Assembly: GCA_023336205.1 (NCBI GenBank)
Contig: JALQCR010000016.1
Span: forward strand, 62,001 to 126,000
Reading direction: 5' to 3'
DNA from: Pseudanabaena sp. Salubria-1
Lineage (GTDB): Bacteria > Cyanobacteriota > Cyanobacteriia > Pseudanabaenales > Pseudanabaenaceae
Length of the DNA stretch: 64,000 nt
A program made the translations under genes and the position numbers. Positions 43,758 to 51,868 of this stretch are shown here, piece by piece. Position 1 is the first letter of the stretch. Each line of letters begins with the position of its first letter. Below the pieces are notes generated by a model. The model made no database searches. It had not been told where the DNA came from and was given only the letters and a program-made list of their open reading frames with translations.

Positions 43758-43976
43758 ATGCAACAAACTATAACGCTCAACTTACCAGCCGATGTCAGAG
43801 ATTCACTCGAAGCGCGATCGCAGATTGAAGCAATCTCATCCCTCGAACTGATCGAACGCGCAGTTCGTGAGTATCTTTTAGTGCGTAGATTGCAAACATT
43901 ACGCGAAAAAATGCTTAAACAAGCTGACCTGCAAGGCGGATTTACTGACGAAGATATCTTTGAAATGGTGTCATGA
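43758..43976 (+). CDS. Antitoxin of a PIN-domain toxin-antitoxin pair
   Basis: 72 residues, a ribbon-helix-helix-like protein (MQQTITLNLPADVRDSLEAR, LELIERAVREYLLVRR). Its stop overlaps the toxin start by 4 bases, typical for coupled antitoxin-toxin genes. The tail LQGGFTDEDIFEM would wrap the toxin. Confidence 0.8.
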   Translation: MQQTITLNLPADVRDSLEARSQIEAISSLELIERAVREYLLVRRLQTLREKMLKQADLQGGFTDEDIFEMVS

Positions 43977-44392
43977 GAATAGTCCTTGATACCAATGTCT
44001 TAATAGCATCACTGATCTCTAGAGGTAAATGTTATGCACTTGTAGAAAATTCGCTCAAAGTTCATGAGATTATTTCTTCTAAATTTATATTGGACGAACT
44101 AGCAGAAAAGCTCCAAAAGAAATTCAAGTATGAGATAGAAGATATAAATGAAGCTTTATCAATATTTCGCTCAAAGATGGAAATAGTCATCCCTTCTCAA
44201 TTAGAGCAGCAAGTATGTCGAGATATTGATGATGATTGGATTTTGGCAACAGCTTTAGCTGGTAAAGCTCAATGTATCGTTACGGGAGATAAAGATTTGT
44301 TAACGATCGCCCGATTCGAGAATATTGATATTATTGCCCCAGTGGATTTTCAAGCCTATGAGGAACAATACATTTCTAACCTAGCGCCCTAA
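43973..44392 (+). CDS. PIN-domain ribonuclease toxin
   Basis: 139 residues of the COG1569-type PIN family. First acidic residue in MRIVLDTNVLIASLIS, further ones in SKFILDELAEKLQKK and CRDIDDDWILATALAG, and TGDKDLLTI. PIN toxins cleave tRNA or mRNA and are neutralised by the preceding antitoxin. Confidence 0.85.
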   Translation: MRIVLDTNVLIASLISRGKCYALVENSLKVHEIISSKFILDELAEKLQKKFKYEIEDINEALSIFRSKMEIVIPSQLEQQVCRDIDDDWILATALAGKAQCIVTGDKDLLTIARFENIDIIAPVDFQAYEEQYISNLAP

Positions 44393-44476
44393 CTTTTTCA
44401 ATAAATCTTGGAGGCAAAAACATGAGTAAATTTCAAATATTTGATTCCGTTACCTTAAATCAAGACATTCAGCTTC

Positions 44477-45496
44477 CGCTCATATGGGGAAGTAGGTGAA
44501 ATGGCAAAATAGGAGGAAGTCATTTTCATAAATCGATAGAGATGCCATGATCAAATTTCCCCTGACCGAATTGTTAGATGAACAAGCGTGCTATGAATGG
44601 TTATTAAAGATCCAGCATCCAAAGGGTTTGCATTGTCCAAGTGGACACGCAATACCAGCAGGACAAGCGCCACACGATCGCCAACGTACACCAATCGTCA
44701 AATATAAGTGTCGGGAATGTGGGAAAGTGTTTCACATTTTTACAGGAACAGACTTATCAGGAAGCCATTACACCTGTGGTCAGATCGTGCTGATATTGCG
44801 TGGATTCTTACAAGGACAAACGACCCAACACATAGCCGAGGAACTAGGACTCGACTATGGGACATTATTGTCTTGGCGGCATCGCATCCAACGTCGAGGA
44901 TTTGCCCATTTGATTAATGGTAATCTGCCCGATGCTGAAGCCGAGATGGACGAGATGTTTCAGAATGCAGGAGAAAAGGGAGCAAAAAAAAAGATCCAAT
45001 AGCAGACCCACCAAGACAACGCGGGAATCAACGCAAAGGCAAGGGAACCATGGCAAATGACCGTCCACCCATTGTCGGTACTGTTGGGCGCAACAGTGGT
45101 CAGATCCGCATGAAGGTCTGTGACAATACTCAACAAATCACGATTCAACCGCAGGTAGAGGTAACGACCTTACCGACCACGACAGTCTATACCGATGAAT
45201 CCGATGCTTATAATCGCATACCTGCTTCTGGTCGTGAGCGTCAAACCGTTTGTCACTCTCAGCGCGAGTATGCCCGCGATGAAGATCAAGATGGTTTTTG
45301 TGAGGTTCATTGCAATACTATGGAGGGCATTTGGGTTGGTTTACGCAATTTTCTGCGTCCCTTTCGAGGTATTCACAAGAAGTATTTGTATCTGTATGTA
45401 GCCATGTTCGAGTGGGCTTACAATCTACGTTGGATTGATTTTGACTTCCTGCGTCGTCTTCTTTTTCCTCCTTCCACCTATTTACCTACATGAGCG
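44477..45496 (+). mobile_element. IS1595-family element, copy 1
   Basis: 1020 bp with ends CGCTCATATGGGGAAGTAGG and complement of CGCTCATGTAGGTAAATAGG, flanked by the 8-bp duplication TCAGCTTC (44469-44476, 45497-45504). Confidence 0.95.
44547..45493 (+). CDS. IS1595-type transposase, two frames joined at an A9 run
   Basis: orfA (44547-45002) holds an N-terminal zinc ribbon (CPSGHA...CRECGKVFH) and a helix-turn-helix (TTQHIAEELGLDYGTLLSWR), ending MDEMFQNAGEKGAKKKIQ. orfB (from 45050, or from the run) carries TVYTDESDAYNRI and the C-terminal catalytic part. The A9 run is 44984-44992; one extra A continues as KKKDPIADPPRQRGNQRK into orfB. The fused product is about 316 residues, normal for ISXO2-like transposases. 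Confidence 0.9.
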
Positions 45497-45737
45497 TCAG
45501 CTTCACTCTGGTGGAATTGCCCCACAAGGAACTGATGGTGCGATCGTGGAAATATTTAAAGATGGTGAAGCCTACCTAGTTGAACTATTTGGTGGATGGT
45601 TAAAGTTCACCACTGAAGGCGAAATGATCGAAACATCTCAAGACGATCCCGAATCATTTCGTGACACCCTAGATGTAGAGACGCTCTACCCTCATCAAAT
45701 AAATCCAATAAATCCTCATCAACACAGTGATAAATAG

Positions 45738-45869
45738 AAAGTAAAGCAACAACTTTTAGCATTACTAGAACTACTTCCAGAAGAATCAATTCTGCAAGTT
45801 AAAGACTTCACAGAATTTCTTTGCCATAAGCAACAGGCTACATCAACCTCGGTAGTTTCCCAAAAATGA
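45738..45869 (+). pseudogene. Truncated DUF2281-like antitoxin
   Basis: Directly after the DUF4926 stop and in the same frame, 43 codons read KVKQQLLALLELLPEESILQ VKDFTEFLCHKQQ, the pattern of DUF2281/VapB-like antitoxins. There is no start codon, so it may be a decayed gene. Confidence 0.45.
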
Positions 45870-45964
45870 CAAACATTAAACAGATATATTTTTAGCGGAA
45901 GAAAATTAAGCACTTACGCGATCGCCTTTTTCGTGGAGAGATTTGCGATCGCTAAATAACTTAG

Positions 45965-47222
45965 CTGAGATCTTGCACCATTCCTGAAAGAGTTAAGTAG
46001 GAATGGGTTTGAGAATAATTTCAAACCCATGACGAGCAGCAATATCGGCACTAATTTGGAGATACCTAAGAAGTTTCAACCAAAGGACAGAAGGAAATAA
46101 AACGGAAAGTGTCAAATCACAGGTAGCTTTCCAGTCCAAGACAGGAGGACTCGACCATTGATCAATCCAATGGGCCAAAAGATAAGCAAGCAGAGAGAGG
46201 ATAAGCCAACGATAAACACCAAGTTTTGTAGATTGCCCAAAACAATGCAAACCAAAGCGATGTTTGATGGTTTTGAAGAATCCCTCAATCGCCCAACGCT
46301 TACGACCTAACATCACCAGATAAGCACCAGAATAAGGATGAGAAGAGACAACAAAGCGTAACTCCCGTTTACTATCAGCTCTTTTGAGCCAAAACCAAGA
46401 GATCGTCAAAGGCTGAGTTAGCCCTTCTAGCAAAATTTGTTGTCCACGTTTGCCATGACGATAAAGTTGTTTGACTGTACGGCCATCTTGAAGTTTACGA
46501 TTGTTGCGTACACCGACAACGATGCGCCAAGTCTTGGCGCGGACAGTATTGAAAAACTTCACCGTACTAAACTCAGTATCAGCAAGGACAATCACAGTCT
46601 TGCCTTGGGTTAGTTGCTTGGGTACTGTCCCCAATAACTTACAAGCTAAGTCAGAGGGACTGGGGTATCCTTTGCCGCGCCATACTCTAAAACTCCATGG
46701 TACGCGCCACTCTCCATAGACCAGATACAGTACAACCAGATGTAGTCCTCGCTTTCCGTTTAGTATTCTCACCCATGGGTCTGGTTCGTTTTGGGTGGGA
46801 TTGCTCAAATGTAAAAACTTGCCGCTTTTTTCTAGGGTAGTCAAGTCTATCAGTATCTTTAATGGCACTTGTTTCGATGGGCGATGCTTGGCGATTTGTC
46901 CCAAAATAGCCTGCCGTGTTGACCGAATTACTGCTCTCGTTGACCAGTTATAGTGATTGAGAAATCGGCTGAGTGCACTCGCTGATTTTATCTGTGTATG
47001 TTCTGGATAAGGATGCCTTTGTGCTTCGAGAAATAGTCCTAGTATTGCATTGAGACTTGCTGTTTGATACACACTTGGCATCAAACACAGAAGACTATAC
47101 ACTAGCCCTTGGGCGTGCTTAACGATGCTTTCCATGCTCGTTATTTAATTTACTACTACGCCCTTTTTTTCACATTTCTGCTCTTTCTGCAACCCCTTTT
47201 CTTGAATGGTGCAAGATCTCAG
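45965..47222 (-). mobile_element. DDE insertion sequence, copy 2
   Basis: 1258 bp, reverse of copy 1, flanked by TTAG at 45961-45964 and 47223-47226. It is inserted into the 3' end of the antitoxin gene of the 870-bp unit. Confidence 0.95.
45993..47135 (-). CDS. Transposase of the 1258-bp IS, copy 2
   Basis: 380 residues, identical in sequence to copy 1 (19335-20477), intact DDE frame. Confidence 0.9.
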   Translation of the reverse strand: MESIVKHAQGLVYSLLCLMPSVYQTASLNAILGLFLEAQRHPYPEHTQIKSASALSRFLNHYNWSTRAVIRSTRQAILGQIAKHRPSKQVPLKILIDLTTLEKSGKFLHLSNPTQNEPDPWVRILNGKRGLHLVVLYLVYGEWRVPWSFRVWRGKGYPSPSDLACKLLGTVPKQLTQGKTVIVLADTEFSTVKFFNTVRAKTWRIVVGVRNNRKLQDGRTVKQLYRHGKRGQQILLEGLTQPLTISWFWLKRADSKRELRFVVSSHPYSGAYLVMLGRKRWAIEGFFKTIKHRFGLHCFGQSTKLGVYRWLILSLLAYLLAHWIDQWSSPPVLDWKATCDLTLSVLFPSVLWLKLLRYLQISADIAARHGFEIILKPIPT

Positions 47223-47419
47223 TTAGTCTTATCTTCGCGCAACCCGTTCCCAATATAAAATTTTAGCAACGCATCTATCGACATATCTCGACTTGCCGCA
47301 ACTTCCTCAAGCGATCGCATCGCATCAACTGGAATTTGCAACAATATCGCCTCAGTCGCACGGGACTTGATGTTCAGTTTGATATCCTCTTCAATTTGAT
47401 TCATATAACTTCCTTTCAT
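47219..47419 (-). CDS. BrnA-like antitoxin, copy A, C-terminus replaced by IS end
   Basis: 66 residues (start MKGSYMNQIEEDIKLNIKS). A ribbon-helix-helix or CopG-type antitoxin by its AVxASRDMSIDALLKFYIGN pattern. The last residues are read from the IS terminus: KTN, then a stop in CTGAG. Compared with copy B (76 residues) the final 10 residues are lost. Its first codons overlap the toxin end by 29 bases, the usual toxin-first arrangement. Confidence 0.8.
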   Translation of the reverse strand: MKGSYMNQIEEDIKLNIKSRATEAILLQIPVDAMRSLEEVAASRDMSIDALLKFYIGNGLREDKTN

Positions 47420-47684
47420 TACGAGTAGCAGGACGGGCTGAAATTATGCGCGATCTTTGACCGCGATCGACATACACCACTAGCAATAAGCGCTGCATCA
47501 ACGAATATCCAATAATGAAATCACGAATCTCCTCATTAACAGTAGCATCACCACTTTGGTAAAAAGGATCTAAGAAAACCTCTGCGGCTTCCTCAAATGT
47601 AACACCATGTTTATCAATATTGCTTAGAGCTTTGTTTATATCCCATTCAAATTCATTACCTTGTAAGCGATAGACAACATTCAT
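47391..47684 (-). CDS. BrnT-family ribonuclease toxin, copy A
   Basis: 97 residues. BrnT signature: FEWDINKALSNIDKHGVTFE and EAAEVFLDPF, ending with RSRIISARPATRNERKLYE. BrnT is a RelE-fold RNase controlled by BrnA. The following antitoxin overlaps by 29 bases. Confidence 0.9.
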   Translation of the reverse strand: MNVVYRLQGNEFEWDINKALSNIDKHGVTFEEAAEVFLDPFYQSGDATVNEEIRDFIIGYSLMQRLLLVVYVDRGQRSRIISARPATRNERKLYESN

Positions 47685-47828
47685 AAACCCGTCTTCAATA
47701 TGCTTTAATACGCCATTTCAATAGCTTAACTTGATAAGCGATCGCCCAAAAGTTCTAACAACCCTTCAACCAACTCATCACGCATCCAGCCTCGCTATAA
47801 GCTCCTAAAATTTTAGCAATTTTTTCCG

Positions 47829-48033
47829 TAGGGGCTAAGCATTCCCGCAAATATTTAAGAATTTTTAGATACCCTCAAATTGGGAATGCTTAGCCCAAAG
47901 CCTCACACATTAGCCCAAAATCTCAAACCGCAGGAATTGTTTATTGATAAAAGCAAAGAGGGTTTAGCATTTGCAGATCAAGATTTTTTGTGGAGAGATT
48001 TGCGATCGCGGCGCAAATGCTAAACCCCTACAT
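47829..48033. repeat. GTAGGGGC-type repeat element, copies 3 and 4
   Basis: Begins GTAGGGGCTAAGCATTCCCG and ends GCGCAAATGCTAAACCCCTA; internal stem AAGCATTCCCG...GGGAATGCTT. The copy in unit B is at 48699-48903. Confidence 0.85.
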
Positions 48034-48058
48034 CAGGGATGTGGGCGATTTGATGTAT

Positions 48059-48289
48059 TTAATTGATGTGTTTTTGGCGATCGCTAAATAACTTAGTCTT
48101 ATCTTCGCGCAACCCGTTCCCAATATAAAATTTTAGCAACGCATCTATCGACATATCTCGACTTGCCGCAACTTCCTCAAGCGATCGCATCGCATCAACT
48201 GGAATTTGCAACAATATCGCCTCAGTCGCACGGGACTTGATGTTCAGTTTGATATCCTCTTCAATTTGATTCATATAACTTCCTTTCAT
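48059..48289 (-). CDS. BrnA-like antitoxin, copy B (intact)
   Basis: 76 residues, same as copy A up to REDKT, then continues KLFSDRQKHIN to the natural stop. The gene crosses the junction of units A and B, so the tandem arrangement itself preserves the full antitoxin. Overlaps its toxin by 29 bases. Confidence 0.85.
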   Translation of the reverse strand: MKGSYMNQIEEDIKLNIKSRATEAILLQIPVDAMRSLEEVAASRDMSIDALLKFYIGNGLREDKTKLFSDRQKHIN

Positions 48290-48554
48290 TACGAGTAGCA
48301 GGACGGGCTGAAATTATGCGCGATCTTTGACCGCGATCGACATACACCACTAGCAATAAGCGCTGCATCAACGAATATCCAATAATGAAATCACGAATCT
48401 CCTCATTAACAGTAGCATCACCACTTTGGTAAAAAGGATCTAAGAAAACCTCTGCGGCTTCCTCAAATGTAACACCATGTTTATCAATATTGCTTAGAGC
48501 TTTGTTTATATCCCATTCAAATTCATTACCTTGTAAGCGATAGACAACATTCAT
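48261..48554 (-). CDS. BrnT-family toxin, copy B
   Basis: 97 residues, identical to copy A. Toxin-first order with the antitoxin immediately following. Confidence 0.9.
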   Translation of the reverse strand: MNVVYRLQGNEFEWDINKALSNIDKHGVTFEEAAEVFLDPFYQSGDATVNEEIRDFIIGYSLMQRLLLVVYVDRGQRSRIISARPATRNERKLYESN

Positions 48555-48928
48555 AAACCCGTCTTCAATATGCTTTAATACGCCATTTCAATAGCTTAAC
48601 TTGATAAGCGATCGCCCAAAAGTTCTAACAACCCTTCAACCAACTCATCACGCATCCAGCCTCGCTATAAGCTCCTAAAATTTTAGCAATTTTTTCCGTA
48701 GGGGCTAAGCATTCCCGCAAATATTTAAGAATTTTTAGATACCCTCAAATTGGGAATGCTTAGCCCAAAGCCTCACACATTAGCCCAAAATCTCAAACCG
48801 CAGGAATTGTTTATTGATAAAAGCAAAGAGGGTTTAGCATTTGCAGATCAAGATTTTTTGTGGAGAGATTTGCGATCGCGGCGCAAATGCTAAACCCCTA
48901 CATCAGGGATGTGGGCGATTTGATGTAT

Positions 48929-49058
48929 TTAATTGATGTGTTTTTGGCGATCGCTAAATAACTTAGTCTTATCTTCGCGCAACCCGTTCCCAATATAAAA
49001 TTTTAGCAACGCATCTATCGACATATCTCGACTTGCCGCAACTTCCTCAAGCGATCGC
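48929..49058 (-). pseudogene. Antitoxin 3' fragment, third partial repeat
   Basis: The C-terminal part of the BrnA-like gene, starting within the third repeat and cut exactly at a GCGATCGC octamer (49051-49058), after which sequence changes to the HigA-like gene. No toxin or start codon remains. Confidence 0.8.
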
Positions 49059-49373
49059 CTACCCCACACCAGCAATAACCTGTCCAATATCTTGAGGAGT
49101 CGCGCCAGTCGCCAACATTGCCCTAATCAATAACTCAATAGAAACAGAAGCATCACCATTTTCCGCTTTAGCAATCCGAGGCTGACTAGAACTCATCTTA
49201 AAAGCAAGTTCACTTTGAGTCATCAGCTTTAATCGCCTCTCCTTCAAGTTTTGACTAAGAGCCAACTTAATCTCTACCAAAACAGATTCTTCAGGCGTTA
49301 ACTCCAAAAAATCTGAAACCGTACCAACTTTCCATCCCTTAGACTCCAAACGCGCTCTTTTATCTAAATCCAT
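49059..49373 (-). CDS. HigA-like antitoxin (XRE helix-turn-helix)
   Basis: 104 residues from ATG 49373 (MDLDKRARLESKGWKVGTVS). The Cro/C1-type helix-turn-helix is in the second half (LMTQSELAFKMSSSQPRIAK). It follows the HigB-like toxin by 13 bases in the toxin-first order typical of higBA. Its stop directly abuts the octamer GCGATCGC. Confidence 0.85.
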   Translation of the reverse strand: MDLDKRARLESKGWKVGTVSDFLELTPEESVLVEIKLALSQNLKERRLKLMTQSELAFKMSSSQPRIAKAENGDASVSIELLIRAMLATGATPQDIGQVIAGVG

Positions 49374-49386
49374 CGCATTAATCCTG

Positions 49387-49719
49387 CTAGTCAGCATCGT
49401 ATTTACTAAGGCGTTTCTGGCAAACTTCAATTACATTCTTGGGAGTTGTTCTCGTTGATTTGTTAAAAACCTCCACAATTACAATTGCATCATCATCAAT
49501 TCGATAAATGATTCTCCAGTTCTTATCAGCATCTCGAATGCGTAACTCATGACACCCTTCTCCGATACTTGGCATGGGGCGAGAATGAGGTAATCCGATA
49601 GACAATCCTTGCTGCAATTGCCTGAGCAGAACGCCTGTTTCTAACCGTATTTCTTGACTGAAAGGCGGAGTCTTAACTTCTCCATGCAGCCAAACTAAAG
49701 GTTTACTTTGATTGCCCAT
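49387..49719 (-). CDS. HigB/RelE-like (Gp49-type) toxin
   Basis: 110 residues (MGNQSKPLVWLHGEVKTPPF) with LPHSRPMPSIGEGCHELRIR and NWRIIYRIDDDAIVIVEVFN, the Gp49/HigB pattern of ribosome-dependent RNases. First gene of the higBA-type pair; IS630 copy 3 ends 28 bases upstream of it and may affect its promoter. Confidence 0.85.
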   Translation of the reverse strand: MGNQSKPLVWLHGEVKTPPFSQEIRLETGVLLRQLQQGLSIGLPHSRPMPSIGEGCHELRIRDADKNWRIIYRIDDDAIVIVEVFNKSTRTTPKNVIEVCQKRLSKYDAD

Positions 49720-49781
49720 ATTGCTTTATACCACATTTGATATATTACAGCAAATACCGATCAAACCCGCCACAAAAGGAG

Positions 49782-50357
49782 CTAACTAAAAGGGTCGAAG
49801 CAGAGCCCACAATGATGAAACCAATTAAGAGCATCTTCATCAGTAATAGAATTAATAGCCATAGTAATTGCGTCGTCAAGAGCCGAAATTGTGCGAGCTT
49901 TAGCCGAGCGAATAATCTCTTTTAATTTTGACCAACATAACTCGATTGGCGATAAATCAGGAGAATAGGGAGGGATGAACTTAACCTGAGCACCAACGGA
50001 TTCAATTAGGGTTTTAGCCATTGCAGCGTAATGTACAGGCAAATTATCCATAGCGACAATTGCCCCAACCCATAACCGAGGCAATAGTATTTTCTCAATG
50101 AAAACCAAAAAACTGGCGGTGTTGAGACTACCAGCAAAAGTCATCGCAGCAATCAACCCTTCATCACTCATGGCTCCAATTAAAGTGATGTTTCTACCTT
50201 TGTTACCTGGACGGTCATCATATACCCTACATCCTCCTTGACATCTACCATAAAGCCTCGTCATCGCTAGATTTAGCCCTGTCTCGTCAATGAATACAAG
50301 GTTTTTGACATCTATCGTATCTAGCCAACGACGAAACTCATAACGCAATTTTTTCAC
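49782..50357 (-). CDS. IS630 orfB, copy 3
   Basis: 191-residue catalytic domain, same sequence as copy 1; joined to orfA by -1 slippage at the A9 run. Confidence 0.9.
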   Translation of the reverse strand: MKKLRYEFRRWLDTIDVKNLVFIDETGLNLAMTRLYGRCQGGCRVYDDRPGNKGRNITLIGAMSDEGLIAAMTFAGSLNTASFLVFIEKILLPRLWVGAIVAMDNLPVHYAAMAKTLIESVGAQVKFIPPYSPDLSPIELCWSKLKEIIRSAKARTISALDDAITMAINSITDEDALNWFHHCGLCFDPFS

Positions 50358-50383
50358 TCTTTCTGTCGCTTGTTCGCTGGCTA

Positions 50384-50740
50384 CTAAAGTTTTTTTTTAC
50401 GCCCTAATTCTAAGCGCTTAAGCGTACGACTCAATCCTGATACGCTCACTTCTATTGTCTTTGTTTCATGTAGTTTTTCTTTGATCTCTCTGAGATATAT
50501 GTCATTTTGCGCTTCAACAATTGTCTTTACTAATTCTTCATCTTTGCCTTTGATTTTCGACCGCCGATCTCCTCCTTGGGGTTTTGCTGCTATTTCATTT
50601 GTTTCTCGATACCGACGCAAAAAATCTCGAACAAATGACAAGCTTACTTTAAATCGTTTAGCTATGCCTCTCTGCGTATTTTCTTTGTTTTCCCAAGCAC
50701 TTAATATCTTTTTTCGTAAATCTAGCGAATATGCTGCCAT
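50384..50740 (-). CDS. IS630 orfA, copy 3
   Basis: 118-residue helix-turn-helix part, same sequence as copy 1, ending in GRKKKL at the A9 run. Confidence 0.9.
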   Translation of the reverse strand: MAAYSLDLRKKILSAWENKENTQRGIAKRFKVSLSFVRDFLRRYRETNEIAAKPQGGDRRSKIKGKDEELVKTIVEAQNDIYLREIKEKLHETKTIEVSVSGLSRTLKRLELGRKKKL

Positions 50741-50816
50741 ATGTAATCTTTCCTTGATAATACTTTTAGCTTATTAGACTTGTGGCGGGTTTGATCGGTA
50801 TTTGCTGTAACATGGA

Positions 50817-50960
50817 TTAGCCTTGCTCTATTAACAACCTCTGCTCACCCCAATTCGCCGCCACACCCTGCATAACTTGCAGAAATAACTGCTCATATTC
50901 GCGATCAGTTAACGGAACAACAGACTGAGATTCGTCCGACTTACCACCAAACAACCCAAC
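50817..50960 (-). pseudogene. Gene remnant beside IS630 copy 3
   Basis: An open stretch reads LFGGKSDESQSVVPLTDREY and EQLFLQVMQGVAANWGEQRL before a stop at 50817. The PLTDREYEQLF pattern resembles the N-terminus of a larger cyanobacterial repeat-protein family, but no start or body remains. Toward higher coordinates it meets, out of frame, a fragment repeated in the 870-bp units. Confidence 0.45.
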
Positions 50961-51025
50961 TCATCACGCACCCAGCCTCGCTATAAGCTTCTAAAACTGT
51001 AACAAATAAGCCCCTCCCATTTCAG

Positions 51026-51289
51026 CTAATCGTAATGACCAGCGATCGCAAATATATAAACGTACTTATCATCGAATTTATAGATGAGTCGATCTTTTTG
51101 AGAAAGTCGCCTCGACCATAAGCCAGACAGATTATGCTTTAGCGGCTCTGGTTTTCCTATCCCCTTAGCAGGATCGTCCCGCAGTAGCTCCTTGATAATT
51201 TTACAAAGATTCTTGTGAAGGTTCTTATCTTTCTGTCTGAGTTCCTCATAAGCCTCCCATGTATCACCCTCAAAGACTAAGTATCTCAT
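51026..51289 (-). CDS. Txe/YoeB-family toxin
   Basis: 87 residues. YoeB pattern: TWEAYEELRQKDKNLHKNL, GKPEPLKHNLSGLWSRRLS, DRLIYKFDD and a final HYD. Ribosome-dependent mRNA endonuclease of the RelE superfamily. Overlaps the preceding antitoxin by 20 bases. Confidence 0.9.
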   Translation of the reverse strand: MRYLVFEGDTWEAYEELRQKDKNLHKNLCKIIKELLRDDPAKGIGKPEPLKHNLSGLWSRRLSQKDRLIYKFDDKYVYIFAIAGHYD

Positions 51290-51533
51290 TCACCTCTCCC
51301 TTACTAGGCTGATAGCCTTGTCCCTGCTCGTGAGTTTCCATAGAACGAGATATCTGTTTCATAAGATCATCATTTTGCAAAACAAACAAAGTTTCCTGAT
51401 GTTGTTCCCAATCTTCAGAACTAATCGCCGTAAAACTTGATTGCTTGGCAAACTGCCAAATCTGCATAAATTTAATCAGCGATGATTCAGGCGCTTGCTC
51501 AATTTCGCGAATTAACTGCTCTTTGATCGTCAT
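51270..51533 (-). CDS. Antitoxin partner of Txe
   Basis: 87 residues (MTIKEQLIREIEQAPESSLI). DUF2281-type N-terminal helices rather than a Phd fold, with an acidic toxin-binding tail (SKGEVNEILSL). Upstream of and overlapping the toxin by 20 bases. Confidence 0.75.
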   Translation of the reverse strand: MTIKEQLIREIEQAPESSLIKFMQIWQFAKQSSFTAISSEDWEQHQETLFVLQNDDLMKQISRSMETHEQGQGYQPSKGEVNEILSL

Positions 51534-51589
51534 ACATTTGTCCTCCTTACCTTTTCAGCATAGCTTATAAATTTTTACAGAGCTATACA

Positions 51590-51790
51590 TAACAGCGATC
51601 GCCCAAAAGTTTTAACAACCCTTAAACCAACTCATCACGCTCCCAGCCTCGCTACTTGTACTTAATTGATGTGGTTTTGGCGATCGCTAAATAATTTAGC
51701 CCTGTCTTCGCGCAACCTATGCCCAATATAAAATTTTAGCAACGCATCTATCGACATATCTCGACTTGCCGCAACCTCCTCAAATACAAA
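51590..51790. repeat. Diverged, collapsed copy of the 870-bp unit ends
   Basis: Contains CCAACTCATCACGC and CAGCCTCGCTA from the unit's middle joined to TTAATTGATGTGG and the antitoxin 3' end (AACGCATCTATCGACATATC). The toxin, the GTAGGGGC element and antitoxin N-terminus are missing. Confidence 0.75.
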
Positions 51791-51868
51791 ATCTAAAAAA
51801 CTTTAGGGGCTGCGATCGCGTTAACATGAAAAAAGCCAAGTTTAGAAAAACAAGTTAGAAATTAATTT

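Larger units (their letters stand above)
44422..45737 (+). pseudogene. DUF4926 gene split by IS1595
   Basis: ATG 44422 (after GGAGG at 44410) begins MSKFQIFDSVTLNQDIQL and runs into IS1595. Beyond the element the frame continues HSGGIAPQGTDGAIVEIFKD to a stop at 45737. Removing the element and one TCAGCTTC copy joins them in frame, about 98 residues. DUF4926 proteins are small and often sit in toxin-antitoxin contexts; this follows the PIN toxin by 29 bases. Confidence 0.85.
47223..48962. repeat. 870-bp tandem duplication of a toxin-antitoxin unit
   Basis: The sequence beginning TTAGTCTTATCTTCGCGCAA starts at 47223, 48093 and 48963, a period of exactly 870. Units A (47223-48092) and B (48093-48962) appear identical over all lines compared; the third is cut at 49058 by GCGATCGC. 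Each full unit contains a toxin, antitoxin 5' part and a GTAGGGGC-type element. Confidence 0.95.
49748..50807 (-). mobile_element. IS630-family element, copy 3
   Basis: 1060 bp, same as copy 1, with A9 slippage run (T9 at 50390-50398). Flanked by TA at 49746-49747 and 50808-50809. Confidence 0.95.
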
